From Carallia brachiata (Eukaryota > Streptophyta > Magnoliopsida > Malpighiales > Rhizophoraceae), in NCBI GenBank assembly GCA_021464245.1, contig JADCRB010000067.1:3193908-3257907 (forward strand): a DNA stretch of 64,000 bases, given 5' to 3'. Shown one piece after another: positions 46,309-57,287 of this stretch. Numbering within the stretch: the first letter of the stretch is position 1; each line of letters opens with the position of its first letter. A model generated the notes under the pieces. The model was not told the origin of the DNA and ran no database searches. It saw only the letters and a program-made list of their open reading frames with translations. The translations under genes and the position numbers were made by a program.

Positions 46309-47730
46309 AAGTCCATGAACTTACGAATCAGAATGACAGATGTTACCGAATAAAGCATCTTCCGGATGCTTTTTTGTTTGTTCTGAATTCTGATAGTTGG
46401 TGTCTGTCCAACTTGCGCTACTAGATGTAGATGTCCAAGGGAATTTTGCTTTTCCCTTACACAATGATAGGTGTTGGACTGGAGAATAGCATGTCCAGAT
46501 AAGTGCCTTGTTCCTAAATTTTACGAAATTAACCTTATTACCTTGCATTAGTTTGTATTGAGCCCAGCTTGTGTAATGTAAGACATTTCAGACAGTCTGA
46601 TTTGCAATTTTGTCAAAATTTCGCCCTTTTTATTTTTTTTGACAAGTAATTAGTCTAATTTCTTGGTGATGTGGTCTACACAATCATTATTCATGACAAC
46701 CAAAGAGTTTGTTTGATCATTATGATCTACATAATCATTATTCGTTAACCTCCGTTGGGCTAACGTTTTCGGGCAAATTACAGTGTAATCGTCTCGCCCA
46801 CCGTCAACAAGAGGACACCTGAGATCGATCAAGAGACGTAATTTTTTTTTTTCTTTTGAGTCCAAGTACTTCGTACGGGTGAGAGAGAGAGAGAGAGAGA
46901 GAGAAGGAGTAGATGGATACCCTTATTTTTTTTATTTAAAAAAATATGATATGCAATAAAATCAGGCAAAATGATCTAAAATTGTCATACAACATTCAAC
47001 AAGTGATAAGTACATAATTGTTGCCCATTATGTGATAATTGTTACGCATTATACACTAATTATTACATATTTTATATTTTTTAAAAAAACATTTTTATTA
47101 TGCGTGGAGCCCACAACCCCCTTATGCACTCCGCCCATCCCTTACGGCCACGTAGCTTTTTCGGGTTTTTGTGTTTTTTTTTTTCTGGAGATGATTGTTG
47201 CTGTGGGCGTGGAAAAATCATACTAGTCCTGTTTCATTGCCGGCCACAAAGCGCAACTCCGAAATGCCTAAAAGTGGCAGCGTACATTTGTAAGAACTTA
47301 TTCTTTTTTCTTTTTTTTAGAGGATAAGAACAGGTAAATGAGAGGACTAAAACTTAAAGTTATATTTTTTTTTTTTTTTATCTATAAGAGCTCTATTGGG
47401 CATTTGGGGAGGGGGAAGTGAGGTTTGGTGGAATTTAAACCCCATCTATTAGTTGAGAGACAACCCCCTTAACTAGTTGAGCAAATGTTCAACCTCAGTT
47501 CATACCTATTAATTGAAGACACATGTAAATTACTCTAATTGAAATGGATCTTCTAAGATGGGCCAGTCCAGAATCGGTGCTGCAGTGACGGTCAAGGCCC
47601 AATAGGCCCATGATCACCATTCCATGCAAGGCCGAAAAGCGTAGCTACATGAGCCCACATGATGCGGAGAACCAAACATTATTGTCGCCTCCGAAAGCAA
47701 CTCCAGATGAAAAAGATCTGCTGTGATCCA
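46309..47730. other. Intergenic DNA downstream of WRKY
   Basis: Probably the WRKY 3' untranslated region to about 46600, then AT-rich DNA with a (GA)n microsatellite at 46881-46904 and poly-T tracts. No gene is supported. Confidence 0.5.
46881..46904. repeat. (GA)12 microsatellite
   Basis: A perfect run of GA dinucleotides in otherwise mixed sequence. Confidence 0.9.
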
Positions 47731-47785
47731 GGACCCCTATTAAAGGTTATCTCAAAAAAAAAAAACAAAGGACCCCTATTAAAGG
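47730..47785. mobile_element. 22-bp A-rich insert flanked by a 17-bp direct repeat
   Basis: AGGACCCCTATTAAAGG occurs at 47730-47746 and again at 47769-47785. Between them lie 22 bases (TTATCTC, a 12-base A-run, then CAA). A direct repeat of this length bracketing an A-rich tail is what target-primed reverse transcription leaves when almost the whole retroelement is lost by 5' truncation. The alternative is a repair event with filler DNA. Confidence 0.6.
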
Positions 47786-50547
47786 CTCCCATTTGGGGCT
47801 AGCTCAGCTTCAGCCCAATCTCATCATCTGAGATCTCAGGTGGACCATTCACGCTGTTCAAAGCTTTCTACGGTGAAAAAAAAAAAAGACGAGAATTTTG
47901 CCAATTGGATAACATCTCCGTGGCGATCCATAACAGAAGGAAGTTTTGCTAGATTACAAGGGAAGCGGCGGTGCCTTTTACGTACCATTTCTGTTAATGT
48001 ACTAATTTAAACCCAGTCATATAAGGAGCAGGAGAGTAGAGCAGAGTCTGCAAATGAGCTGATCAAATGGGGTTGGAGTTGGATTATTCTAAGCCTTTTT
48101 GAGTCATTTGGACTAGAGGTTTGTCGGGTTATTGTTTGCTGTCGGTATGCTCTTCACTGCACACCACACTTTTGAGTTAGGTACGCGCACGGCGGATGCG
48201 CATGAAAAAAAAAAAAAGGTATAATTTATTTTAATTTTAATTTATTCTTCTTCTTCAAATGAGAGTTTTGCTTCCCTTAATTTTATATTCGCTCTCTTTC
48301 GCTCGCTTCAATTTTATATTCACTTTTATTTTTCTTTTATATGCATGTAAGCTCTCTAAAAAAAATTTCTAAATGTCACTAGTATACACTGAGTTAGACA
48401 TCAAGATATGGAGTGAGAGTGACATCATCATCTTAATACATTAATTGCTTTTATTCTCTTCCACAATAAAAAAATGGAAGATCCTCGACATGATAACTTT
48501 AACTTTAATTTGGTGAAGATCCTTTGATAAAGTACGTATATCCTTTCAATACACATGGGGTTGGTAACAAATATTTTAACTCTGGTAGGTGTGGTAACAC
48601 TAGTAAGTGAACACCTAGCTTCGTGCTCCATTTTACTGTAAGATACGGACTATTATCATTTCCTGGGCGTGAATTAGCACTTAGAACAGAAATTCTTGCC
48701 CTTTTTATCACAGAAAAGGTTGTATCTATATTCTATATACATTGATGATTACTGGAGAGATTACATGGTGGACTTCTGGATGATGCATGGACCTTCTCTT
48801 TTCATGTGATGGCATCTCCATGTTTATGGGATTCATCTCATGTTAGAATGAGATATGTCAACCGTACACCAAATTTGTTTGCTAATTTTTCCTATTATGA
48901 GAATATTTGATAGAATTGTTGAGAGAGTTTTAAGCCTTAACCAAGCCGTTCTCCCCGTGCTCAATTTTACTAGTGAATTTCCCGGTCTGCAGGTGTGCGC
49001 ATGATTGGTGGATAAGGTTCGGTTAGAATTTGTCTTGTATTGTCTCCGTCATTCAATCTCTTCGTTAACGATAATAAATGGTCCTAATCAGAACCACGTT
49101 ATCAGATGTAGATTGCCACTTTTTCATGTGCTTCTACGCACTATTTGCACCAACTCCAACCTGAAGGCTTTTCGTAGAGAACTTAACACTCACCTAACCC
49201 AACAAATATAGTTATCATGGATGCGCCTAAACATATCCAATATAAGGAAAGCAACAGCACGGCACTGTTTAAATGCTTCTTAGACATCACATTACACCAT
49301 GGAGGTCATCTGTTTTAGCCAAAAGCAAAAAAAAAAAAAAAGAATTGTGACATTGCTTACACGTACTAAGGCAAGCCCAAATTGAAGTTCCTGGCAAGCT
49401 CCCTGGCCATTTCCAAAACTGGCTCTCACGTCTTTCTTGTGAGGCTCACGCGGTCAAACAATAGAAAAGAGTAAAAGTTCCGCATTGTTGATCAGAGACT
49501 TGTAATTGTGTCAAATTTGAGAAAATCTTTTGTCTTTACTCGATAATATCAGGGCTTTTCTGACACGGCATCTACCTTTTTCTTTACAAAAATTTGCGTA
49601 TTGCAAGGTAAGCATATGTTTTCTAGTCACTTGTAAAAGAAGGCACGACACCAACTTGAAGTAAAACAAGAAAAACAGGCGCAGAAATTAAGGATAAATC
49701 CTTTTAGATTAAAATGGAACAAAAGCAAAATTCTTAAATTATAGGTTGAGACAAATAGTGGTCTGATGTTCATATTACAGCATTACACTTCTCTTCTATG
49801 TCTTTTTTTGGCCACTAGTTGTCTTCATATCGTTTTTGTCTCCATAAATTCCTTTCATGAAGTCCGGAATAAATAAATAGACAAAGACTGATTGTGCTAT
49901 TCTTAACTTCTCGTATCGAAAGCTACCCTTCATTGGGTGAATTAATATTCTTTTCTCCGTACCAATTTGGTCATGGCATTGGACCCTTTCATGCACTTAG
50001 CCAGAAGAAATTGCGCATCACCAATTTTCGGGGCTCCAGCATCGTATCCAAGACAATATGTCCTTGATGTGACCGAACAAAATGTTTTTTTTATTTTTTT
50101 TGACCAAAGAACCGAACAAAATGTATCGGCTGCTTGTTTTCTATCACAGGAATATATTCTGAATTTTCAAGTCGTTAAGAATAATACATCATACAGAATT
50201 AATTTTTTTTTTAGTCCTAATACATTATACAGAAATAATATATGTGTTTCATATATAATTTCTCAAGTTCCCACTAAGACTTCAATTCTGATATACCGTA
50301 GAAAAAAAAAAAAACATTATCATACGCATAGGGTAGTCAAAACAAAATGTGTTTTAGAAGTCGCCCACCGTATGTTTTTCTGACATGGAACTATCTATCG
50401 CTCGGGAGATCGACTTATAGCACGTCTACTCCCAAGCCATATTTGGCTTGGCAGACTTTAAAATGACAGCATGAGATTTTAAATTTTTAATTACATAATT
50501 AGCAACCACAAATCCTAACAGATAAATATTAAAGTACAAGTTCCTGA
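47786..50547. other. Gene-free intergenic DNA
   Basis: Mixed composition, with several open frames of 65-138 codons on both strands that share no recognisable motif, have no splice partners I can connect and cross A/T runs. No gene is supported. Confidence 0.5.
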
Positions 50548-50592
50548 AGGGCGGATCTAGGTGGGGCGGATGGCGGGGGAAAAATTGCCGGA
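50548..50592. repeat. Short GC-rich repeat module, copy 2 (inverted)
   Basis: GGGCGGATCTAGG followed by GGGGCGGATGGCGGGGG and AAAAATTGCC. Its reverse complement matches the order of words in 29030-29070 (GGCAATT, C-run, CCCC, CTAGATCCGCCC). Confidence 0.35.
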
Positions 50593-53500
50593 GCAAACCA
50601 TTTGATATTATATGGTAAACATTATTTTACACCTCACATCTTAAGTCCGATCCTCAGGTTTATTTTTGTCTTATCATTAAAAAAAAAAAGAGTTTTTAAC
50701 TTTAGATCAAAATAATAATAAAGTAATACGAGTGATTGATGATTAAATTATGAAAAAAATAATAAATAAATTAATAAACATTATTAAATAAAATTATATT
50801 ATTATTTAAATATATTATTAAATTTATATATTTTCCTAAAATTTTTCTCTCTTAAAAAGTTATTTTGCATCAGTAACTCTCCTTGACGTAAGAAAGCATT
50901 GGAGGCCCTAATATTGGAGGATGTAGAATTTTAAATGATTGTTGGAGGATGCCAGCTGGATTCTTGTTGGATGCTGATATGACTATCATAGCAAGTAAGA
51001 AGTGCACGTATGGTTTTTTTTGAAAAAAATTCAATACATACATATAGATGCGTGCCATACTATTTCGCATTAGCATAAAAGATTTCTATTCTTTATATCA
51101 AGAAGGAAGAAAAAATATCGGGGGGAAAGAGACTTTACGTCACCTTTCAACAAAATGAGCCTTCTAATCAGAATTACTTGTTCTACAAATACCCAATTGT
51201 GGATTCTATAAAGCAAAGACCACGTGGCGGATTTTAAGGAAAAAAAAAAAAGTAAAAGGTACGTACTAGATTTATATATGTATGTCTCTAATAAATAATA
51301 TAAAAAAATTTAATTTAACTCATATTTTTTTTTATGAATATAATTTATCTATAATTTAATATCATATAATAAGTAAGATCTATTTTAAATAAAAAATAAA
51401 TTTATATTGTGTAAAATTATGTGTGATTTTTACTTATTAAAAAAAGAATAAAATTAATCAACAACTCTAATATATTATGAAAATTTAATGCAGAAATGAC
51501 AAAAAAAATGCAAGATTCGACGGTGGGATGTGAAGTATTGATTAGCTTAATTAATCTATAATCTCAACCATGTTAGTCCCGGTTACTTAATATTTTCTCT
51601 GAAATATAAAATGATACTGTTTATGTTGTACTTGAAGTAAGAAATTTTTAATTATGTGATTCCAGGTAAATTTCTTTTTCCAGTTCCAAGAATTATACCG
51701 ATGTGAGAATTGGAACAAGTGCCTTTTTCTTATACCAATTAGATAATGTCAAAAAGCATGTGATTTCGGGCAAAAAGATTGTTCTTGTGATGTTGGGCGC
51801 CCTTTTCCCCGTTTATTACCTAGAGTATACATCTGTAATATTTTGTGGAACAGCTCGTTTTGCAAATGTATTGGTCCAAAGTCCAAAACTACACGTCGAC
51901 AACATAAATCTAAGCTGGAAAAAATTAAGGCTCCTTTATTTGGTCAGCTTGAACCAGAATTCGAACTTCAGAATTGCGACCAAGATACATAAAAGCGACC
52001 AGATATGCATATTTTTTTTTATGTGCATAAAAGAAACCAGATTTACCATTGTTAAGTTATACTTCCCAAGCTGAGAGTTACCGTCAAAACAAAGAAACAA
52101 AAGGGAACTTCTTCGCCTGAAAATTGACAAATAAATTACATTGAATTTCTTTAATGATAAATATGGAAGCTTATTTCGTTAAAAAACTTGAAGCAACTAC
52201 TAGAAACAGCACTACATAAACCTCTAATGCTCGGTATTTAATTTTTTCTGTGACATGATTCGATTCGATCATCCTTGGCCTGTATTATTTGTGTTCTGAA
52301 GAAAATTATGAGATTAATATAAGAAAAATAAAAGTTAAAACATGAGAATGCAGATCAACGAGATAAGTATTTTTTTGATCTTAAATCTTTAGGTTGTTTT
52401 ACGTTTGAGTTATAAATTTTTTTGACATTTCATTTGAGTTCTAAACCTCTTAATTTTCTACCAAACCAGTCTCTCTATTTATCAAAAGTGATCAATGTAT
52501 TAAAAAATAATTTTAACTTTACAAACAATTATTTAAAAAAAGATTAAAAATATGAATTGAATGTCTTTTCTATTAAAAATATGCATGTTACCTATTTAAT
52601 TCGTATATTTGTTGATAAAAAAATATTTAATATGCATATTTTGTTGATGAAAAAAATATTTAAGTCATGTATTTAACTTTTTTTAAATGAATTTTATTAA
52701 ATTAAACTCATTTATTAATTGATTCACCGCTTTTTATAATTTAAAGGATTAATATAATAAGAAATCAAAAAGTTTAGAACTCAAATGAAACGTTAAAAAA
52801 GTTTAGAACTAAAACGTTAAAAAAATTCTAAAAGTTTAGAACTAAAAAAAATGTTTATCTGCAGATGAACAGTGATTATTATTATTATTTTTTTTTTTTT
52901 GGTACATCTGAGTTGGGAGGACAATAGTGCCAAAAATAGTAGGAAACGGAATAAAAGGGAAAAAAAAAAAGAAAAAAAAGAAGCAGCTAGGATGAAGTTG
53001 AGCGAACGTCTCATCATAAAAAAAAAAAATTAACAGTAACGTTTGTATGTTGCAAGTAGCAGGAACCTGAGACATTAATCTGGAAGTGGTGATTTAGTCA
53101 GTGAAGTAAGCCCACACATTGGTTGGCTGGCATTCAATCACTTTTTATAAATCCATTTTAACATATTCTGCAGTCTGGAGACTTAATAGTCTCGGGAAAA
53201 CAAGAAAGAAAAAAAAAAAAAAAAAGGCACTGAAAGTGTCCGCAATTGACGTATCGCACTTAGGGTGATCGACTAAGCCATGACAAGGCAAATCAACTCT
53301 ACGTCAGTGGAAGTGCTGCTGTAACTTCCACTTGCAATGTGCGTAAAATGTGTGTGATCAATGCCTAACATAGTAAGAGTTTATTGAAGTTGACTAACAT
53401 CACATGAGAATGAGTAAATGGGTTGGGAAAGAGTTTCAGCATGCAGAAAGAAATTAATAAAAAAAAAAACAAAATACGAGTTTAGATTATTGCTTACTGA

Positions 53501-53827
53501 GACAGAATTGAATAGAAGAGTTCGCACGCATCAAAATTAGGTATCAATTTAGTTAATCATATTTAGTACCTTTTTGTTCTTGCATCTATTTATCGTGTCC
53601 GTTGAATTTTACTATTTTTTTATATAAATAAAATTTACGCATAATCCAATATTATATTATTTTTTTTTATATTTTTTTATTTTAAATAAACTTTACTCAT
53701 TGTGTAATGTAAAATCCCTAAAAATTATGAGTTAAATGAAAAATCCTCTACAGAGACTTGGTTTGTTAATATTATGTTGCCGTACTGAATAAGGATTAAG
53801 GGAAACATAAAAAAATTATGGATAAAA
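50593..53827. other. AT-rich intergenic DNA
   Basis: No gene is supported over 3.2 kb. It contains one inverted-repeat element (52395-52830) and long A/T tracts. The 123-codon frame at 51703-52074 has no recognisable domain. Confidence 0.5.
52395..52830. repeat. Inverted-repeat element with two-part arms
   Basis: The left arm carries CATTTGAGTTCTAAAC and, further out, ACGTTTGAGTTATAAA. The right arm carries their inverted counterparts GTTTAGAACTCAAATG and GTTTAGAACTAAAACGT. Each arm therefore holds two copies of one word, and the right arm a third partial one. The core is AT-rich. The limits are approximate and no target duplication was found. Confidence 0.5.
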
Positions 53828-54066
53828 AACAAATGAAATGAAAACGGCACGTTTATCATACCTAGTTAGTAGTCAGTAGTAAGTTTGAAAACAATAGCAA
53901 TTTGCATCTTAATAATTACTTCATAACTGTGGAGACAGAATTTTTTAACAAATGAAATGAAAACGGCACGTTTATCATACCTAGTTAGTAGTCAGTAGTA
54001 AGTTTGAAAACAATAGCAATTTGCATCTTAATAATTACTTCATAACTGTGGAGACAGAATTTTTTA
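53828..54066. repeat. Perfect tandem duplication, 119-bp period
   Basis: Positions 53828-53947 are identical to 53947-54066, i.e. two exact adjacent copies of a 119-bp unit. It lies 608-846 bp before the SWEET start codon. Perfect identity in fast-evolving AT-rich DNA suggests a very recent event, or an assembly error. Confidence 0.95.
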
Positions 54067-54519
54067 CTAATGCTTCAGAAATTGACCAAGAATGACTGGA
54101 ACTTGGACTACTAAATAGCCATCATAGGGGAATGCAAACAAATGCTCAACTGTACGTGGCATCGTAAGCTCTAACATACGCTTTGAAAAAGAAATTATTA
54201 CTTAAATTTTAAGACAAATTAAAGATTCATGTTATGGGAATCACTACTTGAGAAAATTCTGTTTTTACTACGTGCTGATATTGTAGGTATGAACAGTCTT
54301 TATGGTGGCTAATTTTTCCTTGTGTACAATTTTATTTTCTTTCTCTAGTATCATTAAAAAAAAAAAAAAGCTCCATAATTAATAAAGCAGTCGACGAGGT
54401 TATATAGTAAAGGGGACCATAGGTTGTTCAGGACAGGCAGCTTCTCCCACATAATTTTAGGAATTTCTCAATTAAAAACATTCTCCGTTTGCCAGTGCCC
54501 ACTTGCCTCACCCTCAATG

Positions 54520-54528
54520 TATTTATAA
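54520..54528 (+). promoter_or_regulatory. Possible TATA box of the SWEET gene
   Basis: TATTTATAA lies about 150 bp before the start codon in a locally less AT-rich stretch. Confidence 0.4.
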
Positions 54529-54673
54529 CCGCTGCACCTCAACGGTCCACTCCATACCTTCCATTAATTTCTAGCTAGCTCCTTAGTTGTTTAATTAAGG
54601 AGACAACTTCTCTTTTTGGGATCCTTACTCTCGGGAAGAGGGGGAAAAAAAAAGAAAAAAAACATAATCAAAC

Positions 54674-56350
54674 ATGGGAATGCTACGCCTGGCACTTGGA
54701 ATATTGGGTACCACTAAATTACCGTATCTCTATATTTCCATTATGTTTCTTTCCATTTAGATATATAGCTGGGATTGTTATGAAGCACCGCTCTATTAGC
54801 AGCACATCAAACTTTGCTTGGTTTTCATTTGCAGGCAATGCTGCTTCTCTCTTAATGTATGCTGCCCCCATGTAAACATCCGAACATAATATGCACTATC
54901 AATTAATTATGCTCTAGCTAGCTAGCTGGCTAGCTTGCTGATTTTAATTTGTACTATGATTTTAATATATACGTTTTTGTTTTTGACTAATATGGATTCT
55001 GGAACTGAAGTTACTAGATTAATTCTTTCTTCTCCTCTTTTTATTTATTTATTTTTGGGTGGGTTTTCTTTGGAATTATGTGTTTGTTGCAGAGAAACAT
55101 TTACGAGGGTCATAAAGAAGAAAAGTACGGAGGAGTTCTCATGTGTACCGTACGTCGTTGCACTGTTGAACGGTCTGCTATACACATGGTATGGGCTGCC
55201 TGTGGTAAGCATCAGATGGGAGAACCTTCCTCTGGTTACCGTCAATGCCACTGGCATTTTTCTGGAGCTATCCTTCGTTCTCATATATTTCTGGTTTTCC
55301 ACACCCAAAACGAAGGCAAGCTTAAATTTTCTATCTCCTTTTTTTTTTTAATTTTTTACGTAGATATATTATTCCCACATAATTAAAAAACCCCTTGAGG
55401 AAACAACAACTGTGTCGTCTGTCGTCGTCAGGAAATTTAAAAAAAAAAAAGGCTTTAAATTTGACTATGTGCGCGCATGATGATTTGATGAATGGCATGT
55501 TGGATGCATGCACAGATGATGGTTGCTGTATTAGTGATACCTGTGATCACAGTGGTGGGAATTGTTGCCACCATCTCAGCTTTTGCGTTCCACGATCACC
55601 ATCGCCGCAAGCTATTCGTTGGTTGCATCGGGGTGGTGGTCTCCGCGTTAATGTATGCTTCTCCACTTGTGGCTGTGGTCAGTCGTCTCTCACTTCTCTC
55701 TTTAATTTCAAGCTTTTAATTACTTATCATTGGAACCTTAATTAATTATCCAAAACAGGAGGAAAATAGAGGAATTAATACAGGCACAGACACTTGTTAT
55801 TACAACAGACTTTCCATTAAGTTAGTTGACAATAGAACCCACTATAATATTCAGCTTTCAAAAATTCCTGTAATTGCCAAATCTGGAATCCATTCGGATT
55901 CTAATCGACTATTTGTTGCTGTTCAATAAACTTTATACGTAATATTGCAGAAGCGAGTGATAGAGACAAGAAGCGTGGAATTCATGCCATTCTACTTATC
56001 ATTATTTTCATTCGCCTCAAGCTCTCTGTGGATGGCTTTTGGACTACTGAGCCATGATTTCTTCATTGGAGTTAGTCTCTTTGTAAAAAATATAGTAAAC
56101 TTTGAACAAACTTGAGAGTATATATAATTTCAACTTTTTATACATATGTTTCCTCTGTGGGCAGGCCCCAAATTTTGTAGGAGCCCCATTTGCCCTCCTT
56201 CAACTTGTGCTGTACTTCAAGTACAGGAAAAGGGGAATCGTATTGGAAGAACCAAACAACTGGGACCCAGAAAAGAATGCAGAGAAAACCAAACAGTTGC
56301 AGCAGTTGCAACCGGCGGTGATTGATGAAAGTACGAATGGCAAGAGTTGA
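54674..56350 (+). CDS. SWEET3: SWEET sugar transporter, SWEET3-like (clade I)
   Basis: Six exons (54674-54707, 54835-54871, 55093-55315, 55516-55677, 55951-56070, 56165-56350) give 253 residues, the usual SWEET size. The protein has two MtN3/saliva three-helix repeats joined by a linker helix, the seven-helix SWEET fold for facilitated sugar movement. Recognisable blocks are MLRLALGILGNAASLLMYAA, FTRVIKKKSTEEFSCVPYV, YTWYGLPVVS, ENLPLVTVNATGIFLE, MYASPL, RSVEFMPFYLSLFSF and APNFVGAPFALLQLVLYFKY. The sequence is closest, from memory, to Arabidopsis SWEET3, a clade I member generally linked to hexose transport at the plasma membrane. The intron after exon 3 uses a GC donor (AAG|GCAAGC) with a normal AG acceptor; no in-frame GT donor is available. 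Confidence 0.95.
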
Positions 56351-57287
56351 AGAATTTACGTCAGGACCTCTTACTGTGGTCAGTGGATAAGTTTGAAGAA
56401 AACTTAAATTAATCGTTAATGGGGCAGTAAGACGCCAAGTGCATCTGACGTCGTGGGAAGAAAAAGGACACCTATAGTGGCATTATGCATTAATGTGTCT
56501 GTAGTATAAGTTACGTTTCTCATCCGAGTTATTATAAAAAGAATGCTTCTGTTAATATATCCGAAAATTATAAAGAAAAAGAAAATTGGTTCTCAAATCA
56601 ACACTAACTATTGGAAACGCGCAAAGAATCCATTAGTATCAACACTAACTAAAACTAGAAATCCCAGCACCATTAGTCCACTTTCTAGTTTCCATGAACT
56701 TGGAACTACACCTTTTGGAAATGCAAAGACAACAAGGGCTGCGAAAAAACCTCTTCTATGATTGGTAAAAAGGGAAGACTTGATGAAAGCCTTTAGGGTA
56801 TTGTGTTTATTTATAGGACGGAAAATATCATATTCAGAGGATAAGGGTGGCGAGTGAAATTCTTGATTGGTCAGCCTAAACTCAGAATTAATGCTACACG
56901 TCTCAGTATTATTCAACAAACAAAAAGTTGCAACCAGGAAGTGGCGACGCCACCTCAAAACACAGAAGAAGTGGCGAAGAGGTACTTCAACCCCACACTT
57001 CGAGCTCTCCCTCACCCGTAAAGACTGAGATAATTGTCATCAATCCTACGATATCAGAGAGTCCTCACAAGAGTGGGATTTTTGGAGAGCTTGCCGAATG
57101 GTGGAAGAAAATCTTTTTTGACATGACGTGTCATTAGTTGGTCAACCTGTCTTCACATGTGCGTTTCAAATCAAATTTGATCGGGAATTAGAATGAGTAG
57201 GGAAAGAAAGTTAAATCAAGCGCCAGACAGGCTTGGTGGTCAGTAGTTATCCTTGCCATTAACATAGCCATCTTCTGTCATGAGCAA
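56351..57287. other. Convergent intergenic region
   Basis: It lies between the 3' ends of the SWEET and PPR genes. A 135-codon minus-strand frame (56608-57015) and a 69-codon plus-strand frame (56928-57137) overlap each other and show no recognisable domain; I do not call either a gene. Confidence 0.45.

Noticed and set aside
49967..50383. 138-codon plus-strand frame
   Set aside because: It crosses T- and A-runs, has no domain and contains a short internal repeat (ACCGAACAAAATGT twice), so it is probably non-coding.
52817..53075. Minus-strand frames rich in phenylalanine
   Set aside because: They are translations of A/T homopolymer tracts.
56608..57015. 135-codon minus-strand frame between SWEET and PPR
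   Set aside because: It overlaps a plus-strand frame, has no domain and lies in a convergent 3' flank; coding capacity not supported.
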